Positions 1 to 10,060 are shown, numbered from the stretch's first letter. The stretch is DNA of 20,674 bases from Phyllobacteriaceae bacterium (GCA_012799265.1 JAAZLP010000432.1:1-20674), one strand, 5' to 3'. Notes: generated from the letters alone by a model not told the origin. A program made the numbers and translations.

Positions 1-39
1 ACCTTTGGGACATGTCGGCTCGGAGCAGTATCGACGATC

Positions 40-858
40 GTGTCCTTCGAACGGCGTAGTCAGCGAAGATGCTGTCGGCCCAGCTTAGTTGGACAGCCCG
101 GTACGCTGGCGCTTCAAAACGTTGGCTTTTCGGTCAACGGAAAATCGCTTGTGCACGAAGTTTCGCTTGAGATCGCACGCGGCGAGATGATCGGCCTTCT
201 TGGCCCCAATGGTGCCGGCAAATCCAGCCTTCTACGTACCATCTATCGCACCAATCGCCCCAGTGAAGGCCGCGTCCTAGTCAATGGAGAAGACGTATGG
301 CGCCAACCAGCAAGCTGGGTAGCGCGCCATGTCGGCGCCGTACTTCAGGACATGCCGGGGGATTTCCCACTTACAGTTTATGATGTCGTTGCCATGGGGC
401 GCTCTGCCCATAAACGACTTCTTGAAGTGGACACAGACCATGACCGGGCGTTAATCAGGGCGGCACTCGACCTATTGCAGCTTCAGCCATTTCGCGATCG
501 ACTTTTCCGGTCTCTTTCTGGCGGGGAACGTCAGCGTGTCCTGGTCGCGAGGGCTTTGGTTCAACAACCGGCGGTGTTGGTGCTGGATGAGCCCACCAAC
601 CACCTCGACATTCACCACCAGATCAACTTGCTGAGGTTCGTCCGCAATCTCGGCATCACGGTCATTGCGGCCCTCCATGATCTCAACCTGGCGGCGATGT
701 TCTGCGACCGGCTCTGTCTACTCCACAACGGCCATATGCATGCTTGCGGCGCGCCCGAAGAGGTACTGACCGAAGCCAATCTCGCAGAGGTATTCCGGGT
801 AGAAGCGACACTTACAAGGAATCCGCGCACCGACTCGCTGTGGATTATGCCTGCATAG
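40..858 (+). CDS. Iron-siderophore/heme/cobalamin-type ABC transporter ATP-binding protein
   Basis: This is the cytoplasmic ATPase of an importer for a metal chelate (ferric siderophore, heme or vitamin B12). Seen: Walker A GPNGAGKSS near residues 55-63, a Q-loop QDMPGDFPLT near 98, the ABC signature LSGGERQR near 160, Walker B VLVLDEPTNHLD near 180, and the switch His in ALHDLN near 214. The DEPTNHLD form and the overall length are typical of the FecE/FhuC/HmuV group (COG1120). The GTG at 40 is the first start codon inside the window, but the frame stays open to base 1. The first 22 or so residues (rich in Arg and Cys) do not resemble the family, which normally begins a few residues before LALQNVGFSV. 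The true start is therefore uncertain. Partner permease and binding-protein genes must lie to the left. Substrate cannot be told from this subunit alone. Confidence 0.85.
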   Translation: MSFERRSQRRCCRPSLVGQPGTLALQNVGFSVNGKSLVHEVSLEIARGEMIGLLGPNGAGKSSLLRTIYRTNRPSEGRVLVNGEDVWRQPASWVARHVGAVLQDMPGDFPLTVYDVVAMGRSAHKRLLEVDTDHDRALIRAALDLLQLQPFRDRLFRSLSGGERQRVLVARALVQQPAVLVLDEPTNHLDIHHQINLLRFVRNLGITVIAALHDLNLAAMFCDRLCLLHNGHMHACGAPEEVLTEANLAEVFRVEATLTRNPRTDSLWIMPA

Positions 859-873
859 CCGGAGCGAATTGAC

Positions 874-888
874 GCCCAATTTCTGGGC
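874..888. terminator. Weak hairpin between convergent genes
   Basis: A short inverted repeat, GCCCA-ATTTC-TGGGC, lies 16 bp after the stop of the plus-strand ATPase and 36 bp from the end of the convergent DUF1850 gene. There is no U-rich tail on either strand, so it is only a possible terminator. Confidence 0.2.
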
Positions 889-923
889 CAAACGATGCGG
901 CTGCTTTGTCGGCAATGCGACGC

Positions 924-1312
924 CTACTGACCTTGAGCGGGCTGCGATTCAGTACAGGTGTGGGCAGCCCAGATGGATGTGGCGGCGCCGGCTGTGGCGC
1001 CGAGTTCCATGCATTTGTCTTCGGTGCAGAATTGCCAGCCGCTGGGTGTGGTGCCGGATGCAGCTAGGTTGATTTGTGAGAGAGGGGGCAGGGCGGGGCG
1101 ATAGGTCCAACCACCCTCTTCCCATACAGCGTCAGGGGGTAGGTCTATCCCGGCCCCAGGGCCTTTTACGCGCGCGGACACGAGGGCGAGCCTATCCCCT
1201 TCAACCTGCCAGTGTTCGACCCACTCGGTCTTTTCGACCGAATGGATCCATGTGAGCGAAAAGCTGCCGGCGAGGAACGTCAGGACGCTTCCGGCCGATG
1301 CGATGCAGATGC

Positions 1313-1316
<4 letters not shown>
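924..1316 (-). CDS. DUF1850 protein, accessory to the TAXI-TRAP transporter
   Basis: This is a small protein (130 aa) of the DUF1850 family, whose genes are commonly found beside fused TRAP permeases of the TAXI type; the molecular role is unknown. Seen: the family-like WIHSVEKTEWVE near residues 23-34, then RVKGPGAGIDLPP near 49-61. A hydrophobic N-terminus (about residues 4-22) could be a signal peptide or membrane anchor. I chose the ATG at 1316 rather than an upstream one because it overlaps the TRAP permease stop as ATGA (4-bp overlap), the usual sign of translational coupling. Two Cys in the C-terminal half (FCTEDKCME) could form a disulfide if the protein is periplasmic. It is the last gene of the operon. 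Confidence 0.85.
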
Positions 1317-3424
<2,108 letters not shown>

Positions 3425-3512
3425 CGAGTCTCCTCCCAGACAACTCGGGCAGGCACGTGCTCCACACACGGGGAGCGTAGGCCAATCGTGAAAATCAAGA
3501 ATGCGCAGATGC

Positions 3513-3537
3513 GGCCTGCCGGTTAGCCCGGCAGGCC
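3513..3537 (-). other. Strong intercistronic hairpin between TAXI binding protein and permease
   Basis: A perfect 10-bp stem (GGCCTGCCGG / CCGGCAGGCC) with a 5-nt loop begins 7 nt past the stop of the binding-protein gene. No U-tract follows, so it is unlikely to be an efficient intrinsic terminator. In importer operons such hairpins commonly protect the upstream message from 3' decay, giving more binding protein than permease. That role is inferred here. Confidence 0.7.
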
Positions 3538-3544
3538 GAAGCGA

Positions 3545-4498
3545 TTACAGCAGGCCTACTTCGCGATAGTAACGCTCCGCGCCCGGATGCAGCGGGATCG
3601 ACAGGCCCGTCAGCGCATTGGCCGGGTCGATGTCTGCGGCGGCCGAGTGGGAGGCGACCATGCGGTCGAGATTTTCGAACATCAGCTTGGTCATCTGGTA
3701 GGCCGTCTCGTCGCTGACGCCGGAATGGGTCACGAGAATATTGCCGATCGCCGCGGTGGAGACGTCTTCTGTCTGGCCGTCATAGGTGCCTGCGGGAATG
3801 ACCGAGGCGACATAAGGGGCGCCAATCGTGTCGACCACCTCCGCCGGGATGGCCACGATGTTGATTGGCATGGTCGCTGCCAGATCCTGAATGAAGGCGA
3901 CGCCGAGCCCTGAGGACTGGAGGGTCGCGTCGAGCTGCCGGTTCTTGATGAGTTCAGCGGATTCCGCATAGGGCAGGTACTCAACCTTGCCCATATCGTC
4001 ATAGCTCATTCCGGCAGCGGCAAAAATGGCGCGGGCATTAAGCTCGGTGCCGGAGGCAGGCGCGCCGACAGAGATGGATTTGCCCCTGAGATCTTCCAGG
4101 GATTTGATGCCGGACTCGGCATTGGCAACGATCTGGACATAGTTGGAGTAGATCGCGGCGATGGCGCGGATTTCGGTCAGCGGCTGCGGAAAGCCGGCCT
4201 CCTCGACGCCATCCCAACCGGCTTTGACGGAATCGCCCAGGGCGAAGGCGAGTTCGCCCTTGCCCTGCTGCAGCAGGTTGAGGTTCTCAACCGACGCCTT
4301 GGTGGCTTGGACCTGAGTACGGGCGCCGTCGATGTTTTCTGCGTAGAGTTCGGAGAGCGCCACACCGAGCGGATAATAGACGCCCGACGTACCGCCGGTC
4401 AGCACATTGATGAATTCCTGGGACTGTGCCGGCACGGCGCCGAGCATCATGGTGGTGGCAAGGACGCCCGAGAGAAGACGTGGGGAAACGACGGTCAT
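3545..4498 (-). CDS. TAXI family TRAP transporter solute-binding protein
   Basis: This is the periplasmic substrate-binding subunit (317 aa) that delivers ligand to the fused TRAP permease downstream. Seen: an N-terminal signal peptide (about residues 1-26: hydrophobic VLATTMMLGAVPA, then cleavage near AQS-QEF). It is followed by the TAXI hallmark TGGTSGVYYPLG at 34-45. The central SVGAPASGTELNARAIFAAAG (near 143-163) and YAESAELIKNRQLDAT are also typical of the family. An AGGAGG ribosome site lies 7 nt before the ATG. It is the first gene after the sigma-54 promoter at 4564-4579, with a leader of roughly 55 nt, so its expression is probably set by the dctB/dctD-like pair encoded just upstream. 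The ligand is unknown. Confidence 0.95.
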   Translation of the reverse strand: MTVVSPRLLSGVLATTMMLGAVPAQSQEFINVLTGGTSGVYYPLGVALSELYAENIDGARTQVQATKASVENLNLLQQGKGELAFALGDSVKAGWDGVEEAGFPQPLTEIRAIAAIYSNYVQIVANAESGIKSLEDLRGKSISVGAPASGTELNARAIFAAAGMSYDDMGKVEYLPYAESAELIKNRQLDATLQSSGLGVAFIQDLAATMPINIVAIPAEVVDTIGAPYVASVIPAGTYDGQTEDVSTAAIGNILVTHSGVSDETAYQMTKLMFENLDRMVASHSAAADIDPANALTGLSIPLHPGAERYYREVGLL

Positions 4499-4542
4499 GC
4501 TTTATCCTCCTGTCGCATGCGCAATATGCAGCTAGCTCCTCA

Positions 4543-4552
4543 ACCAGCTGGT
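4543..4552. other. 10-bp palindrome at the predicted transcript start
   Basis: ACCAGCTGGT is a perfect palindrome lying immediately downstream of the transcription start predicted from the sigma-54 element. It could be an operator or chance. Confidence 0.2.
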
Positions 4553-4563
4553 CCCCGGTAGTT

Positions 4564-4579
4564 TGCAAGCCGCGTGCCA
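4564..4579 (-). promoter_or_regulatory. Sigma-54 (-24/-12) promoter of the TAXI-TRAP operon
   Basis: Read on the minus strand the sequence is TGGCACG-CGGC-TTGCA, an exact match to the consensus TGGCACG-N4-TTGC(A/T), with the invariant GG and GC at correct spacing. Transcription should start about 12 nt downstream, near 4554, giving a leader of about 55 nt before the binding-protein ATG. The gene immediately upstream encodes a sigma-54 activator with an intact GAFTGA loop, which fits. The site is intergenic, 69 bp past the end of dctD. Confidence 0.9.
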
Positions 4580-4631
4580 GCGTGCCGCTCGTTCTAAACA
4601 AACGATTTTCTGCTGCAGGCTTTGCGGATCA

Positions 4632-4645
4632 GGCGGATTTCCGCC
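4632..4645. promoter_or_regulatory. Inverted repeat upstream of the sigma-54 promoter, possible activator site
   Basis: GGCGGA-TT-TCCGCC has 6-bp arms and a 2-bp centre. It lies just after the dctD stop and is centred about 60 bp upstream of the -24 element, near -85. Enhancer sites for NtrC/DctD-type activators are commonly found in this range. A direct repeat GCGGAT (4624-4629 and 4633-4638) overlaps it. The tight centre and lack of a U-tract argue against a terminator. Binding by the DctD-like protein is inferred. Confidence 0.4.
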
Positions 4646-4647
4646 CG

Positions 4648-5997
4648 TCAGGCCGTAGACGCTGGCAAATTATCGCTCGCCTCGCCGCGCAGGCCATATT
4701 TGGCGATCTTCTCGTTGAGCGTTCGTCGTGGCAGGCCCAACCGCAGGGCGGTCTCCGCGGTGGAGCCGTCGCAATCCTGCAATGTCCGTGCAATCACGTC
4801 CGCCTCAAACCGGGCAACGCGATCGGCAAGATTGCCTGCCTCAGCCGGACCGTTAGTGGCAGCAGGACTCTTGCCAAGACCGAGAACAAACCGCTCAGCG
4901 TAAGCTTTCAGCTCGCGCACATTGCCGGGCCAGTGCTCGGCCTGAAGCGACTGCAACATGTTGTGCGGCATTTGCGGCGCGGGCAGATTGAAGCGCTCGG
5001 CAGCAGCCCGGGCGAAGAGCGTGTGCAGGAGGGGAATGTCCTCGCGCCGGTCGCGCAGCGGGGGAATGGCGATTTCTATCGTGGCGAGGCGGAAATAGAG
5101 GTCGGCGCGGAAGCGACCAGCGTCGCTCTCTGCCTTGAGATCAACCTTGCTCGCCGCAATAAACCGCACATCCAGGGGTCGTGGGGAATTTGACCCCAGT
5201 GGCTCGATTTCCCGTTCCTGGATCGCCCGGAGAACCTTGGCCTGTAGCGCCAGTGGCATGGATTCAATTTCGTCGAGAAACACCGTGCCGCCTTTTGCAA
5301 ATTCCAGCTTGCCAACGCGGCTGCCGGCAGCGCCGGTGAATGCTCCCTTTTCATGTCCAAACACTTCGCTTTCGAAGACGGATTCCGGAATGGCGGCGCA
5401 GTTGATGGCGACGAATGGTCCCTTGCTGCGGTGACCGAAGTCGTGGAGCGCCCGGGCCACGACCTCCTTTCCGACACCCGTCTCGCCATTGAGGAGAATG
5501 TCGACATCCACATTGGCGAGTTGGGCAACCGTGTGCCGCAAATGCACCATGGGCGCCGAAATCCCGACCAGACGCGTGTCGAGTTCGGCTCCCGCTGCCT
5601 GGCGCAGTCGTCGCAATTCCTCTCCCATACGCCGTCGTTCGACGGCGCGATCCAGCACGGCTATCAGGTGGTCGGCGTCATAGGGCTTTTCGATGAAGTC
5701 ATAAGCGCCCGCCCTCATGGCCTCAACGGCCATGCCCACATCGCCATGCCCCGTCAGCAGCACCACCGGTAGATCGCCATCCGCTCTGGAAAAATGATCG
5801 AGCACATCCTGCCCTGTTGCGCCGGGCATGCGCATGTCGGTCACGATGCAGTCAACATTGTCGGTCGTTATGGCGCTCATGGCGGCGACAGGGTCGGTGG
5901 AGGTAACGGTGGAAAAGCCCGAGACGCCCAGCCACTCCGCCGCTGCTTCGCAGAGCTGTTTTTCGTCGTCGATAAAGGCGATGCGGCCGCGGTTCAT
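4648..5997 (-). CDS. dctD: Sigma-54-dependent response regulator, DctD-like
   Basis: This cytoplasmic transcription activator is phosphorylated by its partner kinase and drives sigma-54 RNA polymerase. Of its 449 aa, the receiver domain (about 5-118) has acidic D10/D11, phospho-acceptor D54, T82 and K104. The AAA+ domain (about 142-370) has Walker A GETGVGKE at 171-178, the sigma-54 contact loop GAFTGA at 218-223, Walker B GTVFLDE near 237 and an arginine-finger region RADLYFRL near 297. A Fis-type helix-turn-helix lies at about 411-435. All key residues are intact. Its ATG overlaps the kinase stop (ATGA, 4 bp), so the two are translationally coupled. It sits directly upstream of the sigma-54 promoter of the TAXI-TRAP genes, its likely target. 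The gene symbol reflects family resemblance; the usual DctD target is a C4-dicarboxylate transporter. Confidence 0.92.
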   Translation of the reverse strand: MNRGRIAFIDDEKQLCEAAAEWLGVSGFSTVTSTDPVAAMSAITTDNVDCIVTDMRMPGATGQDVLDHFSRADGDLPVVLLTGHGDVGMAVEAMRAGAYDFIEKPYDADHLIAVLDRAVERRRMGEELRRLRQAAGAELDTRLVGISAPMVHLRHTVAQLANVDVDILLNGETGVGKEVVARALHDFGHRSKGPFVAINCAAIPESVFESEVFGHEKGAFTGAAGSRVGKLEFAKGGTVFLDEIESMPLALQAKVLRAIQEREIEPLGSNSPRPLDVRFIAASKVDLKAESDAGRFRADLYFRLATIEIAIPPLRDRREDIPLLHTLFARAAAERFNLPAPQMPHNMLQSLQAEHWPGNVRELKAYAERFVLGLGKSPAATNGPAEAGNLADRVARFEADVIARTLQDCDGSTAETALRLGLPRRTLNEKIAKYGLRGEASDNLPASTA

Positions 5998-7817
5998 GCT
6001 TTCTCCAGCTGCCTTTTCTTTTCAACGTAGAGGGCAAGTTCGACCGAGGCCTGCGTGCCACCTTCCTGCATGGGAACAAGGTTCAGCTTGCCGCCAAATT
6101 CTTCGATGATGGTCTTGCTGATGGAGAGGCCTAGTCCCAGGCCCTCGCCGGTGGTCTTGGTGGTGAAAAAGGGCTCGAAAAGCCGCTGTCGTACTTCCGG
6201 GCTGATCCCTTGGCCCATGTCGGAGACGGATATGCGCAGACTGGTGCGAGAGATTTCCGCGGCAACGTCAATCCGACCCTGGCCAGCCGCGACGCTGGCA
6301 TCCACCGCGTTGAGCAGCAGGTTAATGAGGACCTGTTCGAGGCGAATGGCATCGCCGCTGACCGGTGGCAGAGACGTGCCGCGCTCATAGACGATCTCAA
6401 CCCCATGCTCGCGGGCCCGGGGCTCGACAATATCGATTGCCGTCTCAATCGCCAGGTTGGCGTCGACCGACTGTGGCGGCGTCGCGTCCCGGCGCGAGGA
6501 GAAAGTCTTGAGGTGTTTGATGGTGCGCTGCATGCGCCTCAGAAGCGACCGGGCCGAAGTGAGGTTTCGTTGCACCTCAGCCTTCGCGTCGCGCTCTGCG
6601 TGAATGGCCGTGGCTGCCAATGTATTATCTAGCGCCGAGAGGGGTTGGCTCACCTCATGGACAATGGCGGCAGACATTCTCCCCAGCGCCGCCAGCTTCG
6701 CTGCATGTATCAGGCTCTCCTGCATGGTTCGCAGATCCTGTTCAGCGCGCTTTCGCTCTTCGATCTCATGCGCCAGTGCCGCCGTGCGCTCCGCGACCCG
6801 GCCTTCCAGCACCGCATTCTGTTCGAGTTTCATCCGAGTCAATTGCTGGCGCTGGCGAAGAAACAGGCTGACAGCAAGGGTTAGCATGGCGACGAGCGCA
6901 CTTGAGACACCGACAAGTCGCGCCTCGGTTTCGATTGGCCCGAGGGGCAGGGCTGACAGCAATTGCCAGCCGTCCGGCTCGAGGCTTCTCAAGCCCATCA
7001 GATAGCGTTCATTGCCGAGCCTTATCGTCGGGTCGTCCCATCCATCGTCAGCGTTAGGCGCCAGCGGCTCGGCTCGGGCGAGATCGATGCCATCATAGCG
7101 GCGTTCGGTTTCCAGCAGGCTGAGTGTATCGGCCGATAAATGGTGCAGCGGGCGATAGATCCAGCGTGGCTCGCCGGAAAGAAAAATCACCCCCTCCTTG
7201 TCTGCAATGGCGGTAACTTCCCCCGCCTCGGCCCAGGTTCGCGCCAATGGCCCCATATCAACCTTGGCGACGACGACGCCGATTGTGCGATCCTCGTAAA
7301 TGACGCTGCTGGAGAGAAAATACCCCGGTCGCCCCGTCGTTACACCAACCGCATAAAACCGCCCCGATCCCGTCTCGATGGCTTCGATGAAGTAGGGCCT
7401 GAAGCTATAGTTGTGGCCGACAAAGCTGCCTTCCTCGTTCCAGTTGCTGGCAGCGAGGGTTTCGCCCGACAGGTCGATCACATAGAGCTCGTCCGCCCCC
7501 GACATGGACCGGACGATCTGAAGATAGTCATTGGCAATGTTGATCCTTGACCCGTCCTTGGCGAGGAGCAGTTCGATGATCCGCGGATCCTTGCTGATGA
7601 CATCTGGCAGATACCTGAAACGCTCGATCTCGCTTTCGACGGCATGGAGATTGACCGTCAAACGGTCGTTCACAAGACTGCGGAGGCGCTCGACGCCCTG
7701 CTTATGCGCTACGCCCCAGCTCGCGCTCGCCACAACGGCTACCAGGATGCCGAAAAGCACCCAGATGGCATAGCGCCGCTGTGTTGACTTGTGCTCCAGT
7801 GTGCTGCTCCGCTGCAT
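5994..7817 (-). CDS. dctB: Membrane sensor histidine kinase, DctB-like
   Basis: This inner-membrane sensor (607 aa) detects an external ligand and phosphorylates the DctD-like regulator. Seen: transmembrane helix at about 16-36, a periplasmic region of about 260 residues resembling a double Cache sensor (with NYSFRPYF near 136-143), a second transmembrane helix at about 301-321, then a coiled-coil linker (about 325-370). The H-box is IVHEVSQPLSAL with H387, the N-box INLLLNAVDAS near 498, the DMGQG motif at 533-537, PFFTTK near 549, and GLGLGLSIS at 559-567. The HExxQPL form of the H-box is typical of DctB-type kinases. I see no strong ribosome site before the ATG at 7817. The gene overlaps dctD by 4 bp and is 173 bp past proX, so it probably has its own promoter, though I cannot point to one. 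Confidence 0.92.
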   Translation of the reverse strand: MQRSSTLEHKSTQRRYAIWVLFGILVAVVASASWGVAHKQGVERLRSLVNDRLTVNLHAVESEIERFRYLPDVISKDPRIIELLLAKDGSRINIANDYLQIVRSMSGADELYVIDLSGETLAASNWNEEGSFVGHNYSFRPYFIEAIETGSGRFYAVGVTTGRPGYFLSSSVIYEDRTIGVVVAKVDMGPLARTWAEAGEVTAIADKEGVIFLSGEPRWIYRPLHHLSADTLSLLETERRYDGIDLARAEPLAPNADDGWDDPTIRLGNERYLMGLRSLEPDGWQLLSALPLGPIETEARLVGVSSALVAMLTLAVSLFLRQRQQLTRMKLEQNAVLEGRVAERTAALAHEIEERKRAEQDLRTMQESLIHAAKLAALGRMSAAIVHEVSQPLSALDNTLAATAIHAERDAKAEVQRNLTSARSLLRRMQRTIKHLKTFSSRRDATPPQSVDANLAIETAIDIVEPRAREHGVEIVYERGTSLPPVSGDAIRLEQVLINLLLNAVDASVAAGQGRIDVAAEISRTSLRISVSDMGQGISPEVRQRLFEPFFTTKTTGEGLGLGLSISKTIIEEFGGKLNLVPMQEGGTQASVELALYVEKKRQLEKA

Positions 7818-7950
7818 CGAGGCCCGGATCGAGAGGCCTCTGCGCCATTAAGGGAGCGGCGTCAGAAATATGCAATAGGCCCTTCGCAATCCGAGGCGCA
7901 GCTGGTCTCAAACGTCGACGGAAAGCAAGTCTTGCGCGCGCAATAGACGT

Positions 7951-7977
7951 GCCGGCCGAAGCATTGCCCCGGCCGAC
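7951..7977 (-). terminator. Hairpin after proX, possible terminator
   Basis: Read on the minus strand, GTCGGCCG and CGGCCGGC form an 8-bp stem (one G-U pair) with an 11-nt loop, starting 13 nt after the proX stop. A second palindrome, TTGCGCGCGCAA (7932-7943), follows. No U-run is present, so any termination would be weak. The position, between proX and the dctB-like gene, suits the end of the proVWX transcript. Confidence 0.35.
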
Positions 7978-7990
7978 ATTCCATTCGCGC

Positions 7991-9013
7991 TTATTGAGCA
8001 GCGCGGGCGGCGTCGAGCCAGCCATCGACCATGTCGCGATTATCAGCGATCCAGGCCGTGGCGTGAGCCTCGATATCATTGTCACCGGCATTCATGGCAG
8101 CGTTCTGCGCATAGACATCGGCAATCGGGATTTCCCCATTTTCGAGCAGAGCACGGACAGCCGGATTTTCTTCGAGGAATGCGCTGTTGACCACGGCGTC
8201 GATCGTATTGGCCGGGAAGCCGAGCATGCACGGATCGTTGACGCAGCCCTCGACGCCTTCGCGTACAGCAGCATCGGTAAGATCTGCCATGTCTTCAGGC
8301 AGATTAACCTCGGGCACTTCGATCCAGACCACGTCCTCGCCCGGCACCAGTTCGTTCACGGTCCAGTTCGGCGTCCAAGTGTAGAAGAGGATTGGGCTGC
8401 CAGTCTCATAGGAGGCAACGGCATCTGCCATGGCGGCTGGGTAGCCGGCCTTGATCAGATTGAGGTGGTCATTGAGACCATAAGCATTCATGTGATGCTC
8501 AATGGTCAGCTCACAGCCCCAGCCCGGCGGGCAGGCGACAAGGTCAGCCTTGCCGTCACCATCGCGGTCAAAAGCAGCCTTGACGTCATCGCGCTTGAAG
8601 TCCTTGAGCGAAGTGATGTCGAGTTCCTCGGCGGACTTCTTGTCGACGAGGTAGCCTTCAATGGCGCCGCCGCTGACAACGGCGGGAATGATTTCCGCGC
8701 TGCCCTCGAAGGCACTTTTGTAGGGATTGTGGATGGGGAACCAGCCGTCAACCCACAGCGTCACATCGCCGAAGGCGACCGATTGATAAAAGGCGGGGTT
8801 ATCCAGCGTCAGCACGGTGCCGACCGAATAGCCGAGTTCGCCCAGAAGCTGCTTGTAGATCTCGGTATAGAACCACCCGGTGTCCCAGGTTGGCTGCGCC
8901 ATGATGATCTCTTTACCTTCGCCCGGCTGTTCCTGGGCCAGAGCAGGGGCGCTGAGGCCGGTGGTGGCGAGCATGAGAGCGGCGAAGGCGGGAATTGTCT
9001 TGAGACGGAACAT
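7991..9013 (-). CDS. proX: Glycine betaine/proline betaine ABC transporter substrate-binding protein
   Basis: This is the periplasmic binding protein (340 aa) of an osmoprotectant importer. Seen: a signal peptide of about 26 residues ending SAPALA-QEQP. The three tryptophan sites that form the betaine cage in E. coli ProX all have counterparts: VDGWFPIH (W91), PPGWGC (W165) and YTWTPNW (W213/W217). Cys161 and Cys167 bracket the middle Trp exactly as the disulfide pair does in ProX, and the preceding DRDGDGKAD resembles the loop found there. The start at 9013 was preferred to an ATG 25 codons upstream because AAAGGAG lies 9 nt before it and the signal peptide begins there. It is the last gene of proVWX, 87 bp after proW, with two small hairpins in the gap. 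Confidence 0.95.
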   Translation of the reverse strand: MFRLKTIPAFAALMLATTGLSAPALAQEQPGEGKEIIMAQPTWDTGWFYTEIYKQLLGELGYSVGTVLTLDNPAFYQSVAFGDVTLWVDGWFPIHNPYKSAFEGSAEIIPAVVSGGAIEGYLVDKKSAEELDITSLKDFKRDDVKAAFDRDGDGKADLVACPPGWGCELTIEHHMNAYGLNDHLNLIKAGYPAAMADAVASYETGSPILFYTWTPNWTVNELVPGEDVVWIEVPEVNLPEDMADLTDAAVREGVEGCVNDPCMLGFPANTIDAVVNSAFLEENPAVRALLENGEIPIADVYAQNAAMNAGDNDIEAHATAWIADNRDMVDGWLDAARAAQ

Positions 9014-9048
9014 TGCTGTTTGTCTCCTTTGTTTTGCTTTTCGTGGAT

Positions 9049-9083
9049 CCGCATAGGTGCGGAAGGCGAAGGGGCTGAGCCCC
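9049..9083 (-). other. Two small hairpins in the proW-proX gap
   Basis: Two short inverted repeats lie between proW and proX: GGGGCTGAGCCCC (9071-9083) and CCGCA-TAGG-TGCGG (9049-9062). Neither has a U-tract. They may stabilise the proX message or reduce read-through; both are small enough to be chance. Confidence 0.3.
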
Positions 9084-9100
9084 AGCATGCGGTCTGAAGG

Positions 9101-10027
9101 TCAGGCCGCCTTTCCGTTCAGCACGGGCGTCGAAGCGCGCGGCCGGAACATGGAAACCAGTGTCTGGCGCAGGGAAATCGAGGGCACCTTGTTCTGCACC
9201 CCAAAGCCCTGCGTGATGCGATCAAGCACGATCGCCAGAATGACGATGCCGACCCCGCCGGCTGTTGCCTGACCGACATCGAGACGGCCGAGACCGGTAT
9301 TCACAGTGAGGCCAAGGCCACCCGCGCCGATCAGCGCGGCGATCACCACCATGGACAGGGCCAGCATGAGTGTCTGGTTGAGGCCCGCCATGATGGTGCG
9401 CATGGCGAGTGGAAGCTGTACCTCGAACAACATCTGGAGCGGCGTCGAGCCGAACGCTTCTGCCGCCTCGATCAGGTCTCCGCGCACATTGCGGATGCCG
9501 AGATTGGTGAGACGCACGATCGGCGGCAGGGCGAAGATGACCGTGGCAATGATGCCGGGCGCCATGCCGACGCCGAAGAGCATCACGATAGGCACCAGAT
9601 AGACGAAGCTTGGAATGGTCTGCATCACGTCAAGCGTCGGACGCAGCACCTTCCAGGTCATCTCGTTGCGGGCGGCCAGAATGCCGAGCGGAATGCCGAT
9701 AACGGCACAGAACAGCACGGAAGTGATGATCATCGCCAGCGTGGCCATGGTTTGGGGCCAGAGGCCGATCAAGTCGATGAACACAAATCCCACAATGGTG
9801 AAAATAGCCATGCCACGCCCCGCGAACTTGAGCGCGAGCAGTGCAAAGGCGGCGGTGGTTAACAGCATGGGTACGAATGCAAAAAAGGCGTCGAGCCCAT
9901 TCAGTACCTGTGTGATGGGTACCTGCACGGCCCGGAAGAATGGACGAAAATTGGGTACCAGCCAGCCACGCACAAAAGCAGTGACCCATTCGTCAAAGGG
10001 GATGACGAGAAAATCCGACGGGCTCAT
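9101..10027 (-). CDS. proW: Glycine betaine/proline betaine ABC transporter permease
   Basis: This inner-membrane channel subunit (308 aa) works with ProV and ProX. Seen: a hydrophilic/amphipathic N-terminus followed by several membrane segments. The ProW-like MQTIPSFVYLVPIVMLFGVG sits near residues 135-154. The EAA loop EAAEAFGSTPLQMLFEVQLP (about 207-226) couples to the ATPase. IGAGGLGLTVNTGL follows near 250. The N-terminus is shorter than in E. coli ProW, as in many alphaproteobacterial homologues. An AAGGAGA ribosome site lies 8 nt before the ATG. It begins 33 bp after proV ends, so all three genes should be on one transcript. Confidence 0.94.
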   Translation of the reverse strand: MSPSDFLVIPFDEWVTAFVRGWLVPNFRPFFRAVQVPITQVLNGLDAFFAFVPMLLTTAAFALLALKFAGRGMAIFTIVGFVFIDLIGLWPQTMATLAMIITSVLFCAVIGIPLGILAARNEMTWKVLRPTLDVMQTIPSFVYLVPIVMLFGVGMAPGIIATVIFALPPIVRLTNLGIRNVRGDLIEAAEAFGSTPLQMLFEVQLPLAMRTIMAGLNQTLMLALSMVVIAALIGAGGLGLTVNTGLGRLDVGQATAGGVGIVILAIVLDRITQGFGVQNKVPSISLRQTLVSMFRPRASTPVLNGKAA

Positions 10028-10060
10028 CGCACGTCTCCTTGTTGTTTTTGGGCGCGGATG

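Noticed and set aside
4426..5193. 255-codon plus-strand open frame across the sigma-54 promoter
   Set aside because: It runs antisense through the start of the TAXI gene, the promoter and the end of dctD; no coding features.
7781..9097. 438-codon plus-strand open frame
   Set aside because: It lies antisense to proX, whose signal peptide, Trp cage and ribosome site are clear. The translated product resembles no family I know and such shadows are common in GC-rich DNA.
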